The notes under the pieces were generated by a model that did no database searches, had not been told where the DNA came from, and saw only the letters and a list, made by a program, of their open reading frames with translations. DNA of 64,000 nucleotides from Brevundimonas aurantiaca (GTDB lineage: Bacteria; Pseudomonadota; Alphaproteobacteria; Caulobacterales; Caulobacteraceae), in the NCBI RefSeq assembly GCF_014199955.1, contig NZ_JACHOQ010000007.1:40097-104096 (forward strand). The letters are read 5' to 3'. Positions 14,676 through 22,413 of this stretch are shown here, piece by piece (positions within the stretch are counted from its first letter, which is position 1; every line of letters begins with the position of its first letter). Made by a program: the position numbers and the translations under genes.

Positions 14676-17543
14676 CTACTTCAGCGAACCGCTGTTGAGG
14701 TTCAGTTCGCTCGCCTCGATGACCTCCAGGTTCGGGTGTTTGGCCCGCAGGGCGTCGAGGAACAGCGACCCGTCGCCGACGATCACCAGGCTGGCGCGAT
14801 TGACCGGCAGGTGTTCGGCGAAGGCGGCCTGGACCTGTTCGGGGGTGACGGCGCGGACGCGGCCGGCGTAGTCGGCCAGATCGCTCATCGGCAGGTCGTA
14901 GAGGGCCAGGTTGGCGACCAGGGCGCCCAGGCCGTCGACCGTCTCCAGCGAGCGGCCGAAGCCGCCGATCAGGGTGGCCCGGCGCGGCGCCAGGTCGGCC
15001 TGGGTCGGGGTTTCCGCGCCCAGTTTGGCGATCTCGGCCAGGATCAGATCGGCCACCTCATCGGCGGTCTCGTTCTTGGTCTGGGTCGAGGCGGTGAACA
15101 GGCCCGCATCGGCGCGCGCGCCCAGGGAGGAGCCGGCGCCGTAGGACAGGCCGCGCTTGATGCGGATCTCCTGGTTCAGCCGCGACGAGAAGCCCCCGCC
15201 CAGCAGGGTGTTGCCCAGGGTGAGCGGGAAATAGTCGGCGTCGGTGCGCGACACGCCGCGAATGGCGGCGACGACCGCAGCCTGACCCGCGCCCGGTTGG
15301 TTCACCACGACGATGCGCGGGGCCAGGGCCTGACCGGCCGGGTTGGCGACAGGCGCGGCCGCCTGTCCCTCCGGACGCCAGTCGCCGAACGCCTGCTGCG
15401 CCAGGGCGCGGGCGGCGGCGGGGGTGATGTCGCCCGAGAAGACCAGGGTGGCGTCCGAGGGGCGATAGCGGGCGGCGTGGAAGGCGGCGACGTCCGCCGG
15501 GGTGATGACGGGCACCGACTGGACCGTGCCCGAGCCCGGCGCCCCATAGGGGGCGTCGCCATAGACGACCCGGCCCACGGCCTGGCCGGCGATCGAGCCC
15601 GGCTGGCTGAGGGCGACGCGAAGATTGTCCAGGGTCTGGGCCTGCTGGCGCTCAAGCTCCTCGGCGGCGAAGGTCGGGTTCTTCACCAGATCGGCCATCA
15701 GGGCGACCGTCGCGGGGAAGGCGTTGGCCGGGGCGTTGGCGTAGACATTGGTGAAGTCCACCCCGGCGCCCGCGCCGATCGAGGCGCCCAGCTGTTCGAT
15801 CTCGGTGGCGATCTCGGGCGCCGACTTGGTCTTGGTGCCCTGGGTCAGAAGGGCGGCGGTCATCGCGGCGATTCCGGCCTTGCCCGCCGGGTCGTCGGAC
15901 GAGCCGGCGTCGAAGCTGAGGCGGGCCGAGACCAGAGGCACGCCGTCGGTCGGGGCCACCAGGACGCGCAGGCCGTTGTCCAGGCGGAAGTCGGCGACGG
16001 CGGGGGTGGCCGGGGCCACTTCCGCGCCGGGCTGCGGCAGGGGCGTGCGCTGGGCTTCCGGCAGCAGGACCGCCGGGGTTCCGGCCGGGGCCAGATCGGC
16101 GACCTTGACCGGAGCATCCACGTTCATCTTCTGCACCGAAGGCGGGTTCTGTTCGTCGGCGGGCAGATAGCGGATCGTCGACTGGCGCTGGGGCGTCAGA
16201 TATTTGCGGGCGACGCGCTGGACGTCGGCGACGGTGACGGCCTGGATCTGGGCGATCTCGCGGTCGGCGGCGGCGGCGTCGCCGGTGTTGATCAGGGCGA
16301 AGCCCAGCGCCGAGGCGCGGTCGTCCACCGTCTCGCGATTGCGCAGGGCGTCGGCGACGATCTCGTTCTTGGCCTCGGTCAGTTCGGCGGCGGTGACGGG
16401 GGCGTCGCGCAGCTTGGCGATCTCGGCGTTCAGGGCGGCGATCCCTTCGTCCGCCGTATGACCCTGGGCCATGATGGCCAGGGCGGTCAGATTGCCGGCC
16501 TGCTGGGCGAAGTCGGGGGTCGAGCCGATCTGGGCGGCGATCTGCTGATCATAGACCAGGGAACGATACAGGCGGCTCGATTCACCGGTGGACAGTATGC
16601 CGTCCAGCACGGTCAGGGCGGCGCGGTCGGCGTCGGCGTATTTGACCGTCGGCCAGCCGATCACCACGGCGGGCAGGGGGACGTTGGGCGCATAATAGGT
16701 GACGTCGCGCGGCCCGGTCGGCTCGGGCTCGGCCACATTGTTGGTCGGCAGCGGCGTCGCCGGGTTCTTCAGCGGGACGAAATACTGATCGATCCAGCGG
16801 TCCAGCTGGGCCTGGTCGAAATTGCCGGCCACGATCAGATAGGCGTTGTCGGGCCGGTAGTAGGTGGCGTGGAAACGCAGGACGTCGTCCAGGGACGAGG
16901 CGTTCAGCTCCTCGATCGAGCCGATGCCGGGACGGCGATAGGGGCTTTCCTGATACAGGGTCTCGGGCACGAACAGGCCGAACAGACGGCCATAGGGGTT
17001 GGCCAGGATGCGCTGGCGATATTCTTCCTTCACCACGTCGCGCTCGGCGACGAAGGTCGGCTCGTCCACGACCAGGGAGCCCATCCGCTCGGCCTCGGCG
17101 AACAGCATGCGCTGGAGGTGGTTGGCGGGGACAGTCTCGAAATAGGCGGTGGTGTCGTCGGCGGTGAAGGCGTTGTTCGATCCGCCCACATCCTCGGTCA
17201 GCCGGTCGAAGGTCTCGGGCGGCAGGTTCTTGGTCGCCTTGAACATCAGATGTTCGAACAGATGGGCGAAGCCCGAGCGGCCGGCCGGATCGTCCTTGGA
17301 CCCGACCTTGTACCAGACCTGAACCGTCACGTTCGAGGTGTCGGCGTCGCGGGCGGTGTAGACTTCCAGCCCGTTCGGCAGGACGCGCTTGGTGAAGCCC
17401 AGGGGCGGGACGACCACGCCCTGCTGGGCCTGGGCGGCGACAGGCGCAGGCGCGAGTGCGGCGGCCGGCGCTGCGAAGGCGGGCGCGGCGAGGCCCAGCA
17501 GCAGGGCCGAGGCGGCGACGGTGGCGGTGAGGCGAAATTTCAT
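14676..17543 (-). CDS. Two-domain M16 family zinc metallopeptidase
   Basis: A 955-aa exported peptidase of the pitrilysin type. The Sec signal ends about residue 24 (AFAA). The N-terminal half contains the inverted zinc motif HLFEH (His94, Glu97, His98) with a downstream Glu in an EEYRQR-type helix. The C-terminal half, from about residue 520, repeats the fold (FRLDNGLRVLV...SFDAGSSDDP) but lacks HxxEH, the usual inactive clam-shell partner fused in one chain. Presumed role: degradation of periplasmic peptides. Monocistronic. Confidence 0.9.
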   Translation of the reverse strand: MKFRLTATVAASALLLGLAAPAFAAPAAALAPAPVAAQAQQGVVVPPLGFTKRVLPNGLEVYTARDADTSNVTVQVWYKVGSKDDPAGRSGFAHLFEHLMFKATKNLPPETFDRLTEDVGGSNNAFTADDTTAYFETVPANHLQRMLFAEAERMGSLVVDEPTFVAERDVVKEEYRQRILANPYGRLFGLFVPETLYQESPYRRPGIGSIEELNASSLDDVLRFHATYYRPDNAYLIVAGNFDQAQLDRWIDQYFVPLKNPATPLPTNNVAEPEPTGPRDVTYYAPNVPLPAVVIGWPTVKYADADRAALTVLDGILSTGESSRLYRSLVYDQQIAAQIGSTPDFAQQAGNLTALAIMAQGHTADEGIAALNAEIAKLRDAPVTAAELTEAKNEIVADALRNRETVDDRASALGFALINTGDAAAADREIAQIQAVTVADVQRVARKYLTPQRQSTIRYLPADEQNPPSVQKMNVDAPVKVADLAPAGTPAVLLPEAQRTPLPQPGAEVAPATPAVADFRLDNGLRVLVAPTDGVPLVSARLSFDAGSSDDPAGKAGIAAMTAALLTQGTKTKSAPEIATEIEQLGASIGAGAGVDFTNVYANAPANAFPATVALMADLVKNPTFAAEELERQQAQTLDNLRVALSQPGSIAGQAVGRVVYGDAPYGAPGSGTVQSVPVITPADVAAFHAARYRPSDATLVFSGDITPAAARALAQQAFGDWRPEGQAAAPVANPAGQALAPRIVVVNQPGAGQAAVVAAIRGVSRTDADYFPLTLGNTLLGGGFSSRLNQEIRIKRGLSYGAGSSLGARADAGLFTASTQTKNETADEVADLILAEIAKLGAETPTQADLAPRRATLIGGFGRSLETVDGLGALVANLALYDLPMSDLADYAGRVRAVTPEQVQAAFAEHLPVNRASLVIVGDGSLFLDALRAKHPNLEVIEASELNLNSGSLK

Positions 17544-17620
17544 GCGGGTCTCCAGGCCCGGAGCGCCGGGCGATGAGACCGTATCAGCCCTCGGCTGACA
17601 TGCACCTTACCGAGCTGTAA

Positions 17621-18493
17621 TTATCGTCGTTCAAACACCTCGACGCCGATCTCGCCGTCCGGCGTCAGCCAGGCGTGTTTCATTCCCTGGCTGTTGAAAG
17701 GGGCGGCGATGTTTCCGGCGGCGTCAAGGGCGATCAGGCCGCCGTCGCCGCCCATCTGGCCGATCTCGTCGATGACGGCCTGGGTCGCATCGGCCAGCGA
17801 CTGACCGGCGGCGACACGCCAGGCGACCTGGGCGGCGGCGGCGACGCGGATGAAATATTCGCCCTGGCCGGTGCAGGAGGTCGCGGCGTGGCCGTCGGCC
17901 CAGGTTCCGGCGGCGGGGATGGGGGTGTCGCCGGCGCGGCCCGGCATCTTGCCGAAGACCCCGGCGGTCGAGGTGGCGGCGGCCAGGCGGCCGGCGGCGT
18001 CCAGCACGCAAGCGCCGACGGTGCCGTGGCTGAGGGTTCCGGGCGGATGATTGTCCTCGCCCTGGCCGGCGCCCGTGTACCAGGCGGCCTCGTCGGCGAC
18101 GGGCTCCAGCCCCTGATCCTGGGCGAACAGGGCCGCGCCCTCGCCCACCAGCATGACGTGGGGGGTGCGCTCCATCACGGCGCGGGCGGCGACGACAGGG
18201 TTGCGAAAGCCCTGGAGGGCGGCGACGGACCCGGCCCGTTTCGTCGATCCGTCCATCAGGCTGGCGTCCAGCTCATAGGCGCCGGCCAGATTGGGCGAGG
18301 CGCCCTTGCCGGCGACATAGAGGCCGGAATCCTCCAGCATGACGACGGCGGCCGTGGCGACGTCCAGGGCGCTTTCGCCCGCGTCCAGACGCGGCTTCAT
18401 GGCCTCGACCACCTGGCGCATGTGGGCGATTTCGGCGTCATAGTTGCGTTCGCGCCGGGCGCCGGCGCCGCCGTGGAGGATGAGGGCGGTCAT
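17621..18493 (-). CDS. iaaA: Isoaspartyl peptidase / L-asparaginase (Ntn hydrolase)
   Basis: A plant-type asparaginase that self-cleaves to expose a catalytic Thr, here Thr158 in SHGTVGACVLD. Other signatures: HGGAGA at 7-12, GKGASPN, and the substrate loop GRAGDTPIPAAGTWAD. It would hydrolyse beta-aspartyl dipeptides and asparagine (family knowledge). At 290 aa the size is slightly shorter than E. coli IaaA (321). No signal peptide. It has no obvious operon partner. Confidence 0.9.
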   Translation of the reverse strand: MTALILHGGAGARRERNYDAEIAHMRQVVEAMKPRLDAGESALDVATAAVVMLEDSGLYVAGKGASPNLAGAYELDASLMDGSTKRAGSVAALQGFRNPVVAARAVMERTPHVMLVGEGAALFAQDQGLEPVADEAAWYTGAGQGEDNHPPGTLSHGTVGACVLDAAGRLAAATSTAGVFGKMPGRAGDTPIPAAGTWADGHAATSCTGQGEYFIRVAAAAQVAWRVAAGQSLADATQAVIDEIGQMGGDGGLIALDAAGNIAAPFNSQGMKHAWLTPDGEIGVEVFERR

Positions 18494-18634
18494 GTCGTCT
18501 TCCTGAGCCTGTCTCTGTCGCCTCTTTCAATCGGGCGTGGCGCTCTTTAGCGTCGGGATGAAGGCCGCGCCATGTCGGTCGAACACAAGCGGGCCTCAAG
18601 TCGCGCTAAGCGCGGTAGGCCCAAGGGAGGAATA

Positions 18635-19636
18635 ATGCGCGCAGTTCTGTCCAAGGCCGCCGGTGGTCCCGAAACTCTCGTGGTCGAAGACGTGCTCGAT
18701 CCGACACCCAAGGCGGGCGAAGTGGTCATCGAGGTCAAGGCCGTGGGGATCAACTATCCCGATACGTTGATCATCGAGGACAAATACCAGTTCCGCCCCG
18801 AACGGCCCTTTTCGCCCGGCGCTGAGGTGGCGGGCGTGGTCGAGGCGGTGGGCGAGGGCGTCAAGGGCGTGGCCAAGGGCGACCGGGTCATCGCCGTGCC
18901 CGGCTGGGGCGGGCTGGTGGAACGGCTGGCGGTCAGGGCCGAGACGGTCATTCCCATGCCCGAGGCCATGAGCTTCGAGGAGGCGGCGGCCCTGATCATG
19001 ACCTACGGCACCAGCTATTACGCCCTGAAGGACCGGGCGCAGCTGAAGCCGGGCGAGACCCTGCTGGTGCTGGGCGCCGCAGGCGGCGTCGGCGCCGCCG
19101 CCGTGGAGCTGGGCAAGGCCATGGGCGCCCGCGTGGTCGCCGCCGCCTCGACCAATGACAAGGTCGAGTTCGCCCTGGCGCTGGGGGCCGACAACGGCCT
19201 GATCTATCCGACCGGGCCGATGGACAAGGCGGCGCAGAAGGAACTGTCGGGCGAGTTCAAGCTGGCGACCGGCCGCGACGGCGCGGACGTGGTTTACGAC
19301 GCGGTCGGCGGCGATTACGCCGATCCGGCGCTCAGGGCCATGGACTGGAACGGGCGCTATCTGGTCGTCGGCTTCCCGGCGGGCATCCCGGCCCTGCCGC
19401 TGAACCTGACCCTGTTGAAATCGGTGTCGGTGATCGGGGTCTTCTGGGGCGCGGCCGTGGCGCGCGATCCCAAGGGCCACGCCGCCAACATGGCCGAACT
19501 GATGCAGATGTACGCCGAGGGCAAGATCAAGCCGCGCGTGTCTAAGACCTTCCCGCTGGAGAAGGCGGGGGCGGCGATCGCGGCCCTGGGCGACCGGCAG
19601 GCCCTGGGCAAGATCGTGGTGACGGTGGGGGATTAG
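18635..19636 (+). CDS. NADPH:quinone oxidoreductase-like zinc-independent MDR protein
   Basis: A 333-aa medium-chain dehydrogenase/reductase. The N-terminal GroES-like domain (GINYPDTLIIEDKYQFRPE, PGAEVAGVVEAVG) is followed by a Rossmann NADPH-binding domain with GAAGGVGAAAVELGKAMGA near residue 148. No structural or catalytic zinc ligands are seen, as in the quinone reductase branch. I chose ATG 18635 because AAGGGAGG lies 5 nt upstream; an ATG 21 codons earlier encodes only a basic stretch. Confidence 0.88.
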   Translation: MRAVLSKAAGGPETLVVEDVLDPTPKAGEVVIEVKAVGINYPDTLIIEDKYQFRPERPFSPGAEVAGVVEAVGEGVKGVAKGDRVIAVPGWGGLVERLAVRAETVIPMPEAMSFEEAAALIMTYGTSYYALKDRAQLKPGETLLVLGAAGGVGAAAVELGKAMGARVVAAASTNDKVEFALALGADNGLIYPTGPMDKAAQKELSGEFKLATGRDGADVVYDAVGGDYADPALRAMDWNGRYLVVGFPAGIPALPLNLTLLKSVSVIGVFWGAAVARDPKGHAANMAELMQMYAEGKIKPRVSKTFPLEKAGAAIAALGDRQALGKIVVTVGD

Positions 19637-19640
19637 GTTT

Positions 19641-19790
19641 CCTTCTCCCCTTGCGGGAGAAGGTGGCCCGAAGGGCCGGATGAGGGGTTTGAGCGAAACG
19701 GCTATGCCGGCGCGACCCCTCGCCCGACCGCGCCAGGACGACGGCTGCGCCGCCGTGCGCGGTCTCCCTCTCCCGCAGGGGGAGAGGGGT
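19641..19790. repeat. Intergenic inverted-repeat module, copy 2
   Basis: CTTCTCCCCTTGCGGGAGAAG at the left and CTCTCCCGCAGGGGGAGAGG at the right flank a GC-rich centre with a second hairpin (GGCCCGAAGGGCC). It lies between the convergent quinone oxidoreductase and YkvA-family genes and belongs to the same loose family as the copies at 14.5, 28.2, 44.2 and 49.0 kb. Confidence 0.75.
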
Positions 19791-19794
19791 GTGC

Positions 19795-20193
19795 CTATTT
19801 CCCCCTCAGCCGCTCCACCGCCTCTTCCGCCTGGTCGCGGTGGCGGCGCTTGATGTTGGCGCCCAGGGTGGCGATCAGGGCGGCGATGACCGCCGCGTCG
19901 TCGGTGTAGCCTATGCCGGCGAACAGGTCGGGAATGGCGTCCACCGGCATGACGAAATAGGCCAGGGCGGCGAAGATCATTCCCTTGGCCGGAAGAGGGG
20001 TCTGGGGATCGCGGGCGGCGTACCAGGCGGCCAGGGCCTGATCCGCGAAGGGGATGCGGGCCGCCGTGCGCTGGATCTTGGGCCAGAAGCCGCGCGTCAC
20101 CCGCGCCTCATTGACCTTCACCACGGTCGGGACCAGGGCCTTTTTCGGGTCCAGGGCGTCTTCGGGCGAGACGGGTTTGGCTTTGGCGGTCAT
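19795..20193 (-). CDS. YkvA/DUF1232 family membrane protein
   Basis: A 132-aa protein whose core LAYFVMPVDAIPDLFAGIGYTDDAAVI is the DUF1232 signature (YxxxPxDxIPDxxPxxGxxDD). That hydrophobic region is flanked by a basic N-terminus and a charged C-terminal helix (RRHRDQAEEAVERLRGK). Function unknown in the family. ATG 20193 is divergent from the SDR gene by 55 bp. Confidence 0.85.
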   Translation of the reverse strand: MTAKAKPVSPEDALDPKKALVPTVVKVNEARVTRGFWPKIQRTAARIPFADQALAAWYAARDPQTPLPAKGMIFAALAYFVMPVDAIPDLFAGIGYTDDAAVIAALIATLGANIKRRHRDQAEEAVERLRGK

Positions 20194-20248
20194 GGCCGCT
20201 AAATCCTCAAACGAAACTCAGGTTCATTACAACATAGGAAAGACCGAG

Positions 20249-21031
20249 ATGAAACTCGACAGCAGCATCGCCGCCGTGGTCACGGGCGGGGCGTCCGGCC
20301 TCGGCGAAGGCACGGCCCGCGCCATCGCCGCCACGGGCGCCAAGGTGGCCCTGTTCGATCTGAACGCCGAGAAGGGCGAGGCCATTGCCGCCGAGATCGG
20401 CGGCGTCTTCTGCCAGGTGGACGTGACCGACGACGCCTCGGTGGCCGCCGCCTTCGAAAAGGCGCGCGCCGCCCACGGCCAGGAGCGGCTGACCGTCAAC
20501 TGCGCGGGCATCGCCACCGGCATGAAGACCGTCTCGCGCAAGAAGGACACCGGCGAGATCAAGGCCCACGACATGGCCCAGTTCGAACGCACCGTGCGGG
20601 TCAATCTGTTCGGCACCTTCCGCGTCCTGTCGCAGTCGGCGGCGGGCATGGTGACCCTGGAGCCCATGGCGGACGGCGAGCGCGGCCTGATCGTCAACAC
20701 CGCCTCGGTGGCGGCCCAGGACGGCCAGATCGGCCAGGCGGCCTATTCGGCCTCCAAGGGCGGGGTCTACGCCATGACCCTGCCGATCGCGCGCGACCTG
20801 GCCCAGGAAGGGGTGCGCTGCAACACCATCCTGCCCGGCATCATGTGGACGCCGATGATGGCCGGCATGGACCAGAAGATTCAGGACGCCCTGGCCGCCG
20901 CCATCCCCTTCCCCAGCCGTCTGGGCACGCCCGCCGACTACGCCTCCCTGGTGCTGGAGCTGGCGCGCAACGTCTATATCAACGGGGAGTGCATCCGCCT
21001 GGACGGGGCCATTCGACTGGCGCCGCGCTGA
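20249..21031 (+). CDS. Short-chain dehydrogenase/reductase, HSD10-like
   Basis: A 260-aa NAD(P)-dependent SDR. The nucleotide motif TGGASGLGEG is at 12-21, an Asp follows beta-2 (FDLNAEKG, favouring NAD), then the NCAGI motif, the catalytic YSASKGG, and a preceding Ser region (NTASVAAQDGQIGQ). The overall layout resembles type II 3-hydroxyacyl-CoA dehydrogenases (17beta-HSD10 group), so a role in fatty acid or branched-chain acyl-CoA oxidation is likely but not proven. Start ATG 20249 follows AGGAAAG. Confidence 0.87.
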   Translation: MKLDSSIAAVVTGGASGLGEGTARAIAATGAKVALFDLNAEKGEAIAAEIGGVFCQVDVTDDASVAAAFEKARAAHGQERLTVNCAGIATGMKTVSRKKDTGEIKAHDMAQFERTVRVNLFGTFRVLSQSAAGMVTLEPMADGERGLIVNTASVAAQDGQIGQAAYSASKGGVYAMTLPIARDLAQEGVRCNTILPGIMWTPMMAGMDQKIQDALAAAIPFPSRLGTPADYASLVLELARNVYINGECIRLDGAIRLAPR

Positions 21032-21216
21032 CGCGCGGAAGGGCGCTATCGCTCGCCGCGCGGCGGCTCGCTGCTTGAGCGCGGAAGGGCGCTACGCTCG
21101 CGACGCTTTCCCGCCTTCGCGGGAATGACGAGGCTCGCTGCTTGAGGGCGAAGGGGCTCCGGCCGCGATCAAAAGGCGGTCTCTCGGCCTCAAGCAGCAC
21201 GAAGTGCGATAGGCCG
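21032..21216. repeat. Intergenic low-complexity repeats before tRNA-Gly
   Basis: Two partial direct repeats of GCGCGGAAGGGCGCTA start near 21034 and 21079, followed by CGCTTTCCCGCCTTCGCGGG, which can fold (CCCGCCTTCGCGGG). A nested hairpin (CGGCCT...AGGCCG around a GCAC/GTGC pair) lies at about 21185-21216. No gene is visible. Confidence 0.5.
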
Positions 21217-21245
21217 AAAAAAAGGGTTGCGGTCCGCCGCAACCC
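21217..21245 (-). terminator. Rho-independent terminator, leftward
   Basis: Perfect 9-bp stem GGGTTGCGG (21224-21232) / CCGCAACCC (21237-21245), loop TCCG, with seven A residues to its left, so it ends leftward transcripts. The only leftward gene upstream is DUF3429 (21445-21906), whose message would cross the tRNA-Gly gene antisense. Confidence 0.75.
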
Positions 21246-21297
21246 TCCGCTATACGCCCCCTCCTCGACGGGGCGCACACGCGGCGCCTTACGGATT

Positions 21298-21372
21298 GCG
21301 GGCGTAGCTCAGGGGTAGAGCACAACCTTGCCAAGGTTGGGGTCGGGCGTTCGAATCGCCTCGCCCGCTCCA
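21298..21372 (+). tRNA. tRNA-Gly(GCC)
   Basis: Acceptor arms GCGGGCG (21298-21304) and CGCCCGC (21362-21368) pair fully, with discriminator T and encoded CCA (21370-21372). The D arm begins GCTC. The anticodon stem CAACC/GGTTG holds loop TTGCCAA, giving anticodon GCC. The T arm contains GTTCGAATC. Confidence 0.96.
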
Positions 21373-21390
21373 TGTCGGGATGCAAAATCA

Positions 21391-21425
21391 GGGGCCTGTC
21401 GTTCTCGGCAGGCCCCGATTTTTTG
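21391..21425 (+). terminator. Rho-independent terminator after tRNA-Gly
   Basis: Stem GGGGCCTG (21391-21398) / CAGGCCCC (21409-21416) with a 10-nt loop, followed by GATTTTTT. It lies 19 nt after the tRNA CCA. Confidence 0.88.
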
Positions 21426-21444
21426 CCTGAAACCCAGCGATGTC

Positions 21445-21906
21445 TCAGAGCAGGGCGGCCGCCAGCGTCAGGGCGCCGAGGCCCAGAGACAAGGGTAGCC
21501 GCAGCCCCAGCCAACCCTCGGGCGTCAGGCCTAAGGCCTTCAGCCGGACATCGACCAGGACGCTGAGGGCGATGAAGCCGCCCAGCAGGCCCAGCGACAG
21601 TCGGAGATCGCTCTCGCCCGCCGCGAGGGGCCAGGCCGCAGCCAGGGCCAGCAGCGACGGAAGCACCGCCACGCTCCAGACCCAGGCCGGGGCCTTGCCG
21701 CGCGCGGCCGTCGCCAGGCCCCACCAGACCCCGCCCAGGAAGCTGAAGATCAGGGCGGCGTAACCAAAGGCCAAACCCAGGGCCAGGGGGCGCAGTTCGG
21801 CCCCGCCGCCGACCAGCAGGGCGACCGCCGCCGCCTGGGGCAGCAGGCCCGAGAAGCCCAGCAGGCGGGCGAGGGAGGGAAGGCGGGCGGGGGCGTTCGT
21901 GTCCAT
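21445..21906 (-). CDS. DUF3429 family integral membrane protein
   Basis: A 153-aa protein with about five hydrophobic helices. FGYAALIFSFLGGVWWG near residues 47-63 is the conserved core of the DUF3429 family, function unknown. The start ATG 21906 (MDTNAPARLP) is chosen as the first Met giving a soluble N-terminus followed by the first helix; the frame stays open far upstream but antisense to the photolyase gene, so that part is an artefact. Divergent from the DCC-protein and photolyase operon. Confidence 0.8.
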   Translation of the reverse strand: MDTNAPARLPSLARLLGFSGLLPQAAAVALLVGGGAELRPLALGLAFGYAALIFSFLGGVWWGLATAARGKAPAWVWSVAVLPSLLALAAAWPLAAGESDLRLSLGLLGGFIALSVLVDVRLKALGLTPEGWLGLRLPLSLGLGALTLAAALL

Positions 21907-22053
21907 CTCGATCCGGCGTCTGTGCGGGGAGGCAAATCCGATCCCCGGCGCCGGTTCGTATATCACGATCACCGCGCGCCGCGCCTTCCGGAAGCTCTCC
22001 TCCCCGATGATCCGACGTTCAGCCCGCCCCGCGCCCTGTTCTGAACCGAGCCG

Positions 22054-22410
22054 ATGAGCCGGCTGGTCGTCTGGCACGACGGGGCCTGCCCCCTGTGCCG
22101 CCGCGAGATCGCCCTGATGCGACGGCTGGACCGGCGCGGCGCCATCGAATTCGTCGATGTGGCGGGCGACGGGGATGTCGCCTGCCCGCTGGATCGCGAG
22201 ACCCTGCTGGCCCGGTTTCATGCGCGCGAGGACGGGCGGATCCTGTCGGGGGCGGCGGCCTTCGCGGCCATGTGGCGGGCCATTCCCCTGTTGCGGCCCC
22301 TGGGCCTCGCGGCGCGGTCGCCGGTTGTGCTGGCGGGGCTGGAGGCGGCCTATCGCCTGTTTCTGATGGTGCGGCCCCGACTTCAGGCCCTGGCGCGAAG
22401 GGCGGGTTGA
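22054..22410 (+). CDS. DCC family (DUF393) thiol-disulfide oxidoreductase-like protein
   Basis: A 118-aa protein with the family signature DGACPLCRREI at 9-19 (DxxCPxC, the DCC motif). The thioredoxin-like fold and redox role are family predictions, untested in most members. The C-terminus has a hydrophobic stretch (RAIPLLRPLGLAARSPVVLAG). It ends 3 bp before the photolyase start codon region, so the two are co-transcribed. Confidence 0.83.
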   Translation: MSRLVVWHDGACPLCRREIALMRRLDRRGAIEFVDVAGDGDVACPLDRETLLARFHAREDGRILSGAAAFAAMWRAIPLLRPLGLAARSPVVLAGLEAAYRLFLMVRPRLQALARRAG

Positions 22411-22413
22411 GCC

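Noticed and set aside
14736..17576. A 946-codon open frame antisense to the M16 peptidase
   Set aside because: It is a product of high GC3 on the real gene; composition is Gly/Asp/Val/Gln-biased and shows no domain.
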